Assembly (NCBI RefSeq): GCF_002159705.1
Contig: NZ_NFJD01000004.1
Location: 186,001-250,000 of the forward strand
Length of the DNA stretch: 64,000 nucleotides
From: Elusimicrobium sp. An273
Lineage (GTDB): Bacteria > Elusimicrobiota > Elusimicrobia > Elusimicrobiales > Elusimicrobiaceae
Direction of reading: 5' to 3'
Within the stretch, counting starts at the first letter, position 1. Every line of letters starts with the position of its first letter. The position numbers were made by a program, and so were the translations under genes. The notes beneath the pieces are model-generated. The model did not search any database. It was not told the DNA's origin and was given only the letters and a program-made list of their open reading frames with translations. Below, one piece after another: positions 16,582 through 24,279 of this stretch.

Positions 16582-17735
16582 TGTCTACCATTACGCCGAT
16601 TACCAAAAATATCCTGTTTGTGGCGGGAGACGTTTCCGGCGACATTCACGCCGCCGGGCTTATCGAGGCGATCAAAGAAGCCGACCCGGATGTGCGCATT
16701 ACGTCCGTAGGCGGCAAACGGATGCAGGCCGTCAGCGACGAATTTCTGTATGATTTGGCCAGCAAAGGCGCCAGCGGGTTTATTGAGCCCCTCAAAAAAA
16801 TGCCGCTTTGGATTCGGCTGATGAACCAAATCCGCGAATATATGGAAACGCAAAACCCCGTTGCGCTGGTGGTGGTGGATTTTTACGGGTTTAACCACCA
16901 AATTTTGGGCATGGCCAAACACCGCCATATCCCGGCGTATTATTACGTAACCCCTCAAGTATGGGCCAGCCGCCAATACCGCGCCAAGCGCCTGGCGGAA
17001 CTGACCCGCAAAATGTTTACGATTTATCCGTTTGAACCAGAATTTCATAAAAAATTTGGCGGAAATGCGGTCTTTCTGGGCAACCCGCTTTTAGACCAGC
17101 TTCCCTTGCCTACGGAAAAGGACTATCACATCCCCGACCACAAAAACCACGCGTGGAAACTCGGCATGCTGCCCGGCAGCCGCATGGGCGAAATCAAACG
17201 CTTAACGCCGGTGTTTTACCAAGCCTATAAAGAAGTTTTAAAAGAATTCCCCAATACGCAAGCCTATATGTTTCTGCTGCCGGATGCGGACGAAAAAGTG
17301 TTCTTAGATTTAATCGGCGAAAAACCGCACGCGAATTTTCATTTGGTAAAAGACCTGCATTACGAGCTCCGCTCGCAAATGGATTTTTTGCTGGCTTGCT
17401 CCGGCACGGCTACCTTGGAAAATGCCCTCTTGGGCATCCCGATGGTGGTGGCGTACAAACTATTTTGGCCCACCTACCAAATTGCCAAACGGGTCATCAA
17501 GGTACCGTACATTTCGCTGGTCAATCTGCTGTCTAAAAAACCGTTGGTAAAGGAACTGATTCAATACGACGCCACCCCGCGCGCCTTGGCGGCGGAAACG
17601 ATGGCGATGTTCCAAAATCCGGCCAAACTGGCCCAAATGCGCAAAGAACTGTTAAAACTGCGCGCCTCGCTGGGCGAGCCCGGTGTGGCCAAACGGGCGG
17701 CGGCGGAAATTTTAAATGATTTAAAACATGAGTAA
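16581..17735 (+). CDS. lpxB: lipid-A-disaccharide synthase
   Basis: A 384-residue GT19 glycosyltransferase of the inner-membrane face that joins UDP-2,3-diacylglucosamine and lipid X to make the lipid A disaccharide. Signatures include FVAGDVSGDIHAAGL at the N-terminus, VDFYGFNHQI, YYVTPQVWASRQYRAKRLAE, LLPGSRMGEIKR and CSGTATLENALLGIPMVV, all in the usual order. The length is normal. Its presence shows an LPS-type outer membrane. It overlaps its upstream neighbour by one base and the downstream Rel gene by eight bases, so lipid A and (p)ppGpp genes appear to be in one transcript. Confidence 0.95.
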   Translation: MSTITPITKNILFVAGDVSGDIHAAGLIEAIKEADPDVRITSVGGKRMQAVSDEFLYDLASKGASGFIEPLKKMPLWIRLMNQIREYMETQNPVALVVVDFYGFNHQILGMAKHRHIPAYYYVTPQVWASRQYRAKRLAELTRKMFTIYPFEPEFHKKFGGNAVFLGNPLLDQLPLPTEKDYHIPDHKNHAWKLGMLPGSRMGEIKRLTPVFYQAYKEVLKEFPNTQAYMFLLPDADEKVFLDLIGEKPHANFHLVKDLHYELRSQMDFLLACSGTATLENALLGIPMVVAYKLFWPTYQIAKRVIKVPYISLVNLLSKKPLVKELIQYDATPRALAAETMAMFQNPAKLAQMRKELLKLRASLGEPGVAKRAAAEILNDLKHE

Positions 17736-19194
17736 CCCTATGCAAGACGCACCTGATTTGTCCGCTTTACTGCGTAAATTTAAAGAATATAACCCCAATC
17801 AGGATACTTCGCTGATTGAGAAAGCCTACCATTTTGCCGAAAAAGCACACGAAGGGCAAAAACGCGAAAGCGGCGAGCCGTATTTTACGCATTGCTGCCA
17901 CGTGGCCAACATCCTGATGGACTTTAACCTGGACGCCGACACCATCTGCGCCGGCCTTTTGCACGATACGGTGGAGGATACCCCGGTTACGCTGGAAGAT
18001 CTGCGGCGGGAATTTAATAAAGAAATTGCCCACATGGTGCAAGGGGTTACCAAAATAAGCGATTTAAAGTTTTCCTCCACCGACGAAGAAACCGTGGAAA
18101 ACTGGCGCAAAATGCTTATTGCCGTAGCCGAAGACGTGCGCGTCATTTTAATTAAACTGGCCGACCGCACCCACAACATGCGGACCATGGATGTCATGCC
18201 TCCCGACCGCCAAAAATTTAAAGCCTACGAAACCATTTCCTTATATGCGCCCTTGGCCCAGCGGCTGGGGATGTTTACCATCAAGACCGACCTAGAAGAC
18301 CTTTCTTTCAAATACCTGCACCCGCAGGAATACGCCAGCATCAAAAACCAGGTGGAAGCCCGCACGGCCGACCGCCAGGCCGCGCTGGACGCTTTTAAAA
18401 AGCAGCTGGAACCCGCCCTGCAGGCCGAGCATATGGACTTTCGCATTTTGGCCCGCGCCAAAAATTACTATTCCATTTACCGCAAAATGCAAAAACACCA
18501 CTGTTCCTTTGCGGAAATTCAAGATTCGCTGGGCGTGCGCATTATTACCAAAACCGTGCAGGATTGTTACCGCGCCCTCGGCCTGGTGCACAGCGTGTTT
18601 AAGCCGATTGCCGGCACGTTTACCGATTATATCGCCACGCCCAAAGCCAATATGTACCAAAGCATTCACACCACGGTACTGGCCCCCACGGGCGACATTA
18701 TCGAAATTCAAATCCGCACCGAAGACATGCACCGCACCTGCGAATACGGTATCGCCGCGCATTGGCGCTACAAAATGGGCAACGTAAAGCCGGATAAAAA
18801 CTTTGACGAAAAAATAAACTGGATCCGCCGCTGGATTGAGTGGCAGCAGGATTTAACCGCCCCGCGGGAATTTTTGGAAGGATTTAAAACGGACGTCAAC
18901 CTGCAGCAAATTTTCGTTTTTACGCCGCGGGCGGACGTAAAATCCCTTCCGGAAGGCTCCACCCCGATCGATTTTGCCTACGCCATTCATACCGACATCG
19001 GCGACCACTATGTGGGCGCCAAGGTAAACAACCGCATGGTGCGTATGGATTACGCCTTTAAAACGGGCGACGTATGCGAAATTATCACCCGCAAAAACGG
19101 CGAACCCAAGCGCGACTGGCTGGAATTTGCCAAAACCGCCGGCGCGCGCAGCCATATCAAGCGCTACCTGCGAAGCAAAGGAGTAGAGTTATGA
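17728..19194 (+). CDS. short RelA/SpoT-family (p)ppGpp synthetase/hydrolase
   Basis: A 488-residue cytoplasmic alarmone enzyme. An N-terminal HD hydrolase domain has HCCHVANI (His55) and LLHDTVEDT (His79-Asp80). The synthetase domain follows (about 230-350: YYSIYRKMQKH, LGVRIIT, then IEIQIRTEDMH), and a TGS domain (about 395-455: IFVFTPRADVKSLPEGSTP). The chain stops soon after TGS, so the helical, zinc-finger and ACT domains of full-length Rel (700 or more residues) are missing, without any sign of a frameshift. Both catalytic centres look intact. Translation may start at MSNP inside the lpxB end or four codons later at MQDA. Ribosome-linked control by the C-terminal region would be reduced or different. 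Confidence 0.9.
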   Translation: MSNPMQDAPDLSALLRKFKEYNPNQDTSLIEKAYHFAEKAHEGQKRESGEPYFTHCCHVANILMDFNLDADTICAGLLHDTVEDTPVTLEDLRREFNKEIAHMVQGVTKISDLKFSSTDEETVENWRKMLIAVAEDVRVILIKLADRTHNMRTMDVMPPDRQKFKAYETISLYAPLAQRLGMFTIKTDLEDLSFKYLHPQEYASIKNQVEARTADRQAALDAFKKQLEPALQAEHMDFRILARAKNYYSIYRKMQKHHCSFAEIQDSLGVRIITKTVQDCYRALGLVHSVFKPIAGTFTDYIATPKANMYQSIHTTVLAPTGDIIEIQIRTEDMHRTCEYGIAAHWRYKMGNVKPDKNFDEKINWIRRWIEWQQDLTAPREFLEGFKTDVNLQQIFVFTPRADVKSLPEGSTPIDFAYAIHTDIGDHYVGAKVNNRMVRMDYAFKTGDVCEIITRKNGEPKRDWLEFAKTAGARSHIKRYLRSKGVEL

Positions 19195-19496
19195 ACACCT
19201 GCCCCCGCTGCCAAAACCCGACCGACGAAACCGATAACTACTGCCGCCACTGCGGCCGCAGTTTAAAACCGGGCACGGGTTTTTTGTTCTCGCACACGGG
19301 CATTATTCTGTTGGCCTTTGTATTGGGGCCGTTTGCCCTGCCGTTTGTATGGATGTCCAAAACCATCGGGCTGGGCGCCAAGTGGATTTACACCGCTTTG
19401 CTGGCGCTGATCAGCGTATATTTTGTCATGGTATGCTACCGCTCGTTTCTAATGCTGCAGGAAGCCGCTCAAACGCTTATGACCGTCCCTCTCTGA
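19191..19496 (+). CDS. zinc-ribbon membrane protein
   Basis: A 101-residue protein that starts in the Rel stop codon (ATGA overlap). A zinc ribbon at the N-terminus has CPRC (Cys4, Cys7) and CRHC (Cys18, Cys21), followed by two transmembrane helices (about 39-56 and 64-84). Small zinc-ribbon membrane proteins of this kind are common, but their function is generally unknown. The conserved overlap suggests co-expression with the alarmone gene. A much longer reading frame upstream would overlap the TGS coding region and is not needed. Confidence 0.75.
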   Translation: MNTCPRCQNPTDETDNYCRHCGRSLKPGTGFLFSHTGIILLAFVLGPFALPFVWMSKTIGLGAKWIYTALLALISVYFVMVCYRSFLMLQEAAQTLMTVPL

Positions 19497-19527
19497 TTTT
19501 TTCCCCGCTCAATCCATCATATTTTTG

Positions 19528-19533
19528 TACAAT
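19528..19533 (+). promoter_or_regulatory. -10 box TACAAT of the peptide transporter gene
   Basis: TTTTTGTACAATAT lies 35 bases before the ATG, and AAGGAG sits in the leader. It closely resembles the box before the YtxH-like gene. Confidence 0.45.
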
Positions 19534-19568
19534 ATGGAGTACCCTGTTAAAATTGCAAGGAGAAATCA

Positions 19569-20882
19569 ATGACATCAGAAGTAGCAACCGTTAAAACCGA
19601 AAAGCAGCCCACCGGTTTGTATATTCTGTTTTTAACCGAAATGTGGGAACGCTTCAGCTACTACGCCATGCGCGGTATTCTCGTGCTGTATTTGATTAAA
19701 GTCATGCAGTTTTCGGAATCTCACGCCAGTAAAGTTTACGGCGCAGTAACCAGTCTTATTTACCTCAGCCCTCTGTTGGGCGGCTATATTGCCGACCGTT
19801 TCTGGGGCCAAAGACGCGCCATTATCGTGGGCGGCATTTTAATTGCTTTAGGGCAATTTGCCATCGCCTCCAACCCGACGCTGTCCTTCTTATACACGGG
19901 TCTTTTCCTGTTGATTTTGGGGAACGGGCTTTTTAAACCGAACATCTCCACGATTGTAGGCGAACTCTATGAAAAGAATGACTCCCGCCGCGATGCTGGT
20001 TTCACCATTTTCTATATGGGTATCAACTTGGGTGCCTTTATCTGCAACTTTGTAGCGGGCACCTTGGCGGAAAAAGTAGGTTTTGGCTGGGGCTTTGCCA
20101 CGGCCGGTTTCGGGATGATTTTGGGCTTGGGTATTTTTATCTGGGCAAAAGACAAATACCTCCAGGGCCAGGGCAAAAAACCCAAAAAACTGACGAAAGA
20201 AGAAAAACTGGAACACCCCACCAATCCGCTGACCACGGAAGAAAAACAGCGCATTGCCGTCATTTTCATTATGGCGTTCTTCAGCATTTTCTTCTGGTCT
20301 GCTTTTGAACAGGCCGGCGCTTCCTTGACGATTTTCGCCGAAAAATTCACCGACCGCTTCATTTTTGGCTGGGAAATGCCTACTTCTTGGTTCCAGAGCG
20401 TCAACCCGATGTTCATCATTCTCTTGGCGCCTGTTTTCTCCAAACTGTGGTTAAAACTGGCTAAAAAAGGCTTAGAACCCTCTACCCCGGCCAAATTCGT
20501 ATGGGCGTTTATGTCCTTGGCGTTTGGCTTCTTGATTTTGGTGGCGGCTTCTTACGTCATCCAAACCACGGGTGCCAAAGTGGGTATTTTCTGGCTGGTG
20601 TTTGCGTACATGTTCCACACGATGGGCGAGCTGTGTTTGTCCCCGGTGGGGCTGTCGCTGGTAACCAAATTGGCGCCGCTGCGCTTTGCTTCCCTGCTGA
20701 TGGGAACTTGGTTCCTGGCGAACGCGCTGGCTAACTTTACCGCCGGCTTCTACTCCGGCTACTTTGGCCACATCAGCAATGTCCAGTTCTTTACGTGGCT
20801 GGTTATCATGCCGGTGTGCGGCGGGTTAATCCTGCTGTCCATTAAGAAATTCGTAATCAAATGGATGAACGGCATTCAATAA
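19569..20882 (+). CDS. POT-family peptide:H+ symporter
   Basis: A 437-residue inner-membrane transporter of the proton-dependent oligopeptide (PTR2) family. The hallmark TEMWERFSYYAMRGIL (ExxERFxYY, near residues 21-33) is present, as are the helix 2-3 loop GGYIADRFWGQRR and the GNGLFKPN motif of helix 4. About 12 to 14 hydrophobic segments are visible, and a charged loop rich in Lys/Glu divides the halves near residues 197-226. It should import di- and tripeptides with protons, which fits an organism that ferments amino acids. GGAGAA precedes the ATG. It is a single-gene unit with its own promoter and terminator. Confidence 0.92.
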   Translation: MTSEVATVKTEKQPTGLYILFLTEMWERFSYYAMRGILVLYLIKVMQFSESHASKVYGAVTSLIYLSPLLGGYIADRFWGQRRAIIVGGILIALGQFAIASNPTLSFLYTGLFLLILGNGLFKPNISTIVGELYEKNDSRRDAGFTIFYMGINLGAFICNFVAGTLAEKVGFGWGFATAGFGMILGLGIFIWAKDKYLQGQGKKPKKLTKEEKLEHPTNPLTTEEKQRIAVIFIMAFFSIFFWSAFEQAGASLTIFAEKFTDRFIFGWEMPTSWFQSVNPMFIILLAPVFSKLWLKLAKKGLEPSTPAKFVWAFMSLAFGFLILVAASYVIQTTGAKVGIFWLVFAYMFHTMGELCLSPVGLSLVTKLAPLRFASLLMGTWFLANALANFTAGFYSGYFGHISNVQFFTWLVIMPVCGGLILLSIKKFVIKWMNGIQ

Positions 20883-20902
20883 GTATTTGCTGTAAATCAA
20901 AC

Positions 20903-20931
20903 AAAACCCCGCCCAAAAGGCGGGGTTTTTT
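20903..20931 (+). terminator. Rho-independent terminator of the peptide transporter
   Basis: AAAACCCCGCC and GGCGGGGTTTTT form an eleven-base stem with a T run. Confidence 0.88.
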
Positions 20932-20984
20932 ATTATTACAAGAAAGATTACACAAAAAAGCAACCTTTCGTTTTTCTGATAAAT

Positions 20985-21015
20985 AAAAACCGGAACAACA
21001 GACGTTCCGGTTTTT
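20985..21015. terminator. Rho-independent terminator, serves the Nudix/gat operon
   Basis: AAAAACCGGAAC and GTTCCGGTTTTT pair perfectly. Placed 21 bases after the Nudix stop it ends the minus-strand operon and backs up the transporter terminator. Confidence 0.85.
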
Positions 21016-21036
21016 ACTTTTTCCGTGCAGCAATCT

Positions 21037-21489
21037 TTATTCTTCCGGCATTTCCGTTTCGGGCTCTTCCGCCGGTTCAATATGCAGGCTGGCCAGCAGC
21101 ATATCCACCAGCCGTATATCGCTGGGATACTGTACCAGTTCCCGTGCTTTTATCAACGATACCCAGCGGATGGCCAAAATCTCGGACGCATCGTGCTTGC
21201 CGATGCGGCCCAGCTTCTTCATCAAATACCACTGCACCATCTTTTTGACGTAATTGCCCTGAAACGTAAATGCGTATTTCACCCGAATCATCGGCCGGAC
21301 GATAACCGCCTTGTAGCCGGTTTCCTCCAGCACTTCGCGCAGCGCGGCCTGCCGGGGCGTTTCTCCCGGCTCAATATGGCCTTTGGGGAACGTCCAAATC
21401 TTTTTCCCCTTCATATTCTTGACTTGCACGAGCAACACCTTCCGCCCGTCCAAAATCACGCCGCCGCACGAAAATTCGGAAACAATCAT
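21037..21489 (-). CDS. Nudix hydrolase
   Basis: A 150-residue pyrophosphohydrolase with a full Nudix box, GHIEPGETPRQAALREVLEE followed by TGY (about 37-59), including the metal-binding REVLEE glutamates. The preceding WTFPKGHIEPGE resembles diadenosine polyphosphate hydrolases (MutT/Ap4A group), so nucleotide sanitation or Ap4A removal is possible; the exact substrate cannot be read from the sequence. The C-terminus is rich in Glu/Pro. It overlaps the gatA stop by four bases and ends the gatC-gatA-nudix operon. Confidence 0.88.
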   Translation of the reverse strand: MIVSEFSCGGVILDGRKVLLVQVKNMKGKKIWTFPKGHIEPGETPRQAALREVLEETGYKAVIVRPMIRVKYAFTFQGNYVKKMVQWYLMKKLGRIGKHDASEILAIRWVSLIKARELVQYPSDIRLVDMLLASLHIEPAEEPETEMPEE

Positions 21490-22901
21490 AATCCTTTCTC
21501 TAAATTATAGGCCGCATTCAGAATTTTTTCTTCTTTTAAAATCGGCCCGTAAAACTGCACGCCTATCGGCAGTCCTTTGGCGTCTTTCCCAAACGGCACG
21601 CTAATGCCCGCCAAACCGCCGATATTGCCCTGGCACGTGTACAAATCCGCCAGATACAAAGCCAGCGGGTCTTCGTCGTGCTGGCCCAATTTAAAAGCCG
21701 TCGTGGGCGAGGTGGGCGTAAGCAAAACGTCCACTTTTTCAAACGCTTTTTTAAAATCTTCGCGAATCAGCTCACGCACTTTCATCGCTTTTAAAAAGCA
21801 TTCTTCGTACCGCTCCGACGTCAGCGCATACGTGCCGATAATCAGGCGTTTTTTTACTTCCAGCCCAAACGGCGCGCGGGAGCCTTCATAATATGTATTT
21901 AAATCCTTGGCGGCGTTGTCGGCATACCCGTAGCGGATGCCGTCGTAGCGGCCCAGGTTGGAGCTGGCTTCGGCGCTGGTAATAATGTAATAGCAGGGAG
22001 CGGCATATTTTGCCAGCGGCACTTCTACTTCCACCAATTCGGCGCCCAAATCTTTTAAGCGGGCAGCGGCTTGGGTTACTTTTTCTTTAATATCCTGCCC
22101 AAGGCCGTCCAAAAATCCTTTAGGAAGGCCCACTTTCATTCCTTTTAACCCGTTTGTAAACTGGGCGTCATACTGCGGAACAGGCGCCTCCAGCGAAGTG
22201 GAGTCGTGCACGTCTTTGCCGGAGATAATTTCCAGCACTTTGGCTGCGTCCGCCACGGTGGAGGACAAAATACCCACCTGGTCGGCGCTGGACGCAAAAG
22301 CGATAATCCCATAGCGGGAAATACGCCCGTATCCGGGCTTAATGCCTACTACGCCGCAAAAACCGGCCGGCTGACGCACCGATCCGCCCGTATCCGTCCC
22401 TAACGCAACCGGCACCATGCCCGCCGCCACGGCTGCAGCACTGCCGCCGGAAGAACCGCCCGGCACACATTCCAGATTAGCCGGGTTCTTCACCGGGCCG
22501 TACACGGAGGTTTGGTTGGTGCTGCCCATGGCAAATTCGTCCATATTCGTGCGGCCGATAATGACCGCATCCGCCGCCAAGAGGCGTTCCACCACGGTAG
22601 ACGTATACGAAGCAACGTAATTTTCCAACATTTTGGAACAGCAGGTTGCTTTGTGCCCTTTGTAAAGGATGTTATCTTTAATCCCCACCGGCACGCCCGC
22701 CAGGGCGCCCAATTTTTCGCCGCGGGCGCGTTTGGCGTCTATTTCTTTGGCGCGGGCCAGTGCGTCTTGTTCAAAAACTTCTACAAAAGCGTTCACGTCC
22801 GGATTTTTTTGGGCAATGGCCGCAAGGGCCTGCCGGGTAATTTCTTCGGCGGTTTTTTCGCCGGCAGAAACGGCTTTTACAATTTCTAAAGCGGTCATCA
22901 T
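21486..22901 (-). CDS. gatA: aspartyl/glutamyl-tRNA amidotransferase subunit A
   Basis: A 471-residue amidase-signature enzyme that releases ammonia from glutamine for conversion of Glu-tRNA(Gln) or Asp-tRNA(Asn). The Ser-cisSer-Lys triad is visible: Lys75 in VGIKDN, Ser150 in PGGSSGGSAAAVAAG and Ser174 in TDTGGSVRQPA, with family spacing of 75 and 24 residues. Length is normal. It starts one base after the gatC stop. No gatB gene is found in the window, so subunit B must be encoded elsewhere. The organism probably makes Gln-tRNA or Asn-tRNA by the indirect route. Confidence 0.95.
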   Translation of the reverse strand: MMTALEIVKAVSAGEKTAEEITRQALAAIAQKNPDVNAFVEVFEQDALARAKEIDAKRARGEKLGALAGVPVGIKDNILYKGHKATCCSKMLENYVASYTSTVVERLLAADAVIIGRTNMDEFAMGSTNQTSVYGPVKNPANLECVPGGSSGGSAAAVAAGMVPVALGTDTGGSVRQPAGFCGVVGIKPGYGRISRYGIIAFASSADQVGILSSTVADAAKVLEIISGKDVHDSTSLEAPVPQYDAQFTNGLKGMKVGLPKGFLDGLGQDIKEKVTQAAARLKDLGAELVEVEVPLAKYAAPCYYIITSAEASSNLGRYDGIRYGYADNAAKDLNTYYEGSRAPFGLEVKKRLIIGTYALTSERYEECFLKAMKVRELIREDFKKAFEKVDVLLTPTSPTTAFKLGQHDEDPLALYLADLYTCQGNIGGLAGISVPFGKDAKGLPIGVQFYGPILKEEKILNAAYNLEKGL

Positions 22902-22902
22902 A

Positions 22903-23184
22903 TTACAATACCTTTTTCACCTTGGCGCACTGATCTTGTTCTTCATCAAACGCGCGGCGCAATTCTTCCGCCAGCGCAGGATGAGAAGAAGCAACGTCCG
23001 GGCGCAGGTGCGCACAGTGGTTCACGTTGGTCAATTTTACGGCATCGGTATTCACGGCGGCAAGTTCCGCCACCCATTTAAAAAGGGCTTCCAGTTGGGC
23101 TTGGTAAATGGAGACTTCCTGCTCGCTGACGCGCATTTTGGCCAGCTTGGCGGCAAGCTCCACGTCTTTTTTAGTTATTTCCAT
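22903..23184 (-). CDS. gatC: aspartyl/glutamyl-tRNA amidotransferase subunit C
   Basis: A 93-residue subunit that stabilises GatA-GatB. It begins MEITKKDVELAAKLAKMRVSE as in the family, and the C-terminal half includes LRPDVAS, which matches the usual LR.D conserved region. A GGGAGC ribosome binding site lies nine bases before the ATG, and TATAAT-like sequence is found about 20 bases further upstream. It is the first gene of the gat operon, divergent from a small membrane protein gene. Confidence 0.92.
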   Translation of the reverse strand: MEITKKDVELAAKLAKMRVSEQEVSIYQAQLEALFKWVAELAAVNTDAVKLTNVNHCAHLRPDVASSHPALAEELRRAFDEEQDQCAKVKKVL

Positions 23185-23292
23185 ATAAAATGCTCCCTTT
23201 GAAAGTATATTTTATATAATAATGTGGCCGTTTGGCTACCCAAAGCGAAAGGATCCTTTCAGCACAGGCACGCCCGACGGAAGGGGGATTGT

Positions 23293-23646
23293 ATGACAGA
23301 AGAAAAAGAAACGGCGCCGCGCGCCAAAAATACGGACGACTATAAATGCGGCTTAAACGGGGAAGGCTGTTTAAACAGCCGTTTTACCCTGTCCATTATA
23401 GCGGTTATTTTATCTTGCTTTACGGGATTTTTTACGATTCCCATTGCTTTGGCGGCGCTGATTTTATCGCTGCGCGCGCAGGACTGGGCCCGCGACGGCA
23501 GAATGGCAGAAGCCCAACGGGTGGCCTGGTGGGCCGGCTTTTGCGGCTGGCTGACGGTAATTATTGCCTTAATTCCCATCTTCTTGATTATCTTTTTCGG
23601 CGGCACGATTATCGCCTTTTTAACCGCCATGCTGGCCGCGGCCTGA
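23293..23646 (+). CDS. small two-helix membrane protein (DUF4190-like)
   Basis: A 117-residue protein with a charged N-terminus containing two cysteines (YKCGLNGEGCLN) and two transmembrane regions (about 37-60 and 79-112). Its layout, two helices separated by a short charged loop with RAQDWARDGR, resembles small DUF4190-type membrane proteins, but I cannot identify it. GGAAGGGGG fits the start MTEEKE; 23 upstream codons in frame are not needed. It runs toward the frameshifted pilin gene with only two bases between the stops and no clear terminator. Confidence 0.7.
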   Translation: MTEEKETAPRAKNTDDYKCGLNGEGCLNSRFTLSIIAVILSCFTGFFTIPIALAALILSLRAQDWARDGRMAEAQRVAWWAGFCGWLTVIIALIPIFLIIFFGGTIIAFLTAMLAAA

Positions 23647-23648
23647 TC

Positions 23649-24213
23649 CTAGTCAATCCACAAGTCTTCCGCGTTTAGGCTTTTGATATTGTTGCACACG
23701 GATTTTCCTAACGGGGTATACGGCACACAAAGTACTCCGTTAGGAACCGAAGCATGCGCATACCACAACAGCAGGAAAAAGTCCTGTACGGAGTCTTTTT
23801 CAGACGGCATTTCTTCAGGCGTCGCACTGGAAGAGGGCGTTTGCCATCTGCTAAAAAACTTAATTTGAGCCGACCCCTGATTTTCGCCTTCAAAAGTTGT
23901 CGCCACATTGCTGATTTCCGCAAAAGGGCACTCCAGCATCCACGGGGCATCTTTACGAATTTGGCATACGTGGGAATAATCTACATCCAAATCGCTTAAA
24001 TTTTCGGCATAGGCTCCGTTGGCCAGATAATAAACTTCCTGCTGGCGGCGCAAATCCAGCGCCATTTGATAGTACTTCATACTTCGGCTGTAAAAACCGC
24101 CGTTTGATAGCGGGGCACGGCCACCGCCGCCAAAATGCCGATAATCAATACCACCACCAACAGCTCTATCAGCGTAAACCCGCCGCAATTTAAACAGAAA
24201 GTTTTTTCTTCAT
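23649..24213 (-). pseudogene. type IV pilin-like gene with two frameshifts
   Basis: Three reading frames together encode one pilin-like protein. From the ATG the frame reads MKKKLSV and stops. One extra A in the six-A tract at 24202-24207 would give MKKKTFCLNCG joined to GFTLIELLVVVLIIG and ILAAVAVPRYQTAVFTAEV, a textbook prepilin N-terminus with Glu5. A second one-base loss near 24081 then shifts into MKYYQMALDLRRQQEVYYLA, which runs to a normal stop. As written it cannot make a full pilin. It could be a decayed gene, a phase-variable A-tract or an assembly error. TACATT lies six bases before the ATG. It resembles the intact pilin gene at 51996. Confidence 0.8.
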
Positions 24214-24219
24214 AAATAG

Positions 24220-24225
24220 AATGTA
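24220..24225 (-). promoter_or_regulatory. -10 box TACATT six bases before the pilin ATG
   Basis: TACATT, six bases (CTATTT) and ATG, with no ribosome binding site, match the spacing seen before the genes at 39897 and 51269. Confidence 0.4.
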
Positions 24226-24279
24226 GCAAAATCTTTTGGACAAAAAAAGACGCGCGCCTGTTCGTGCGCCAGATCCCGT

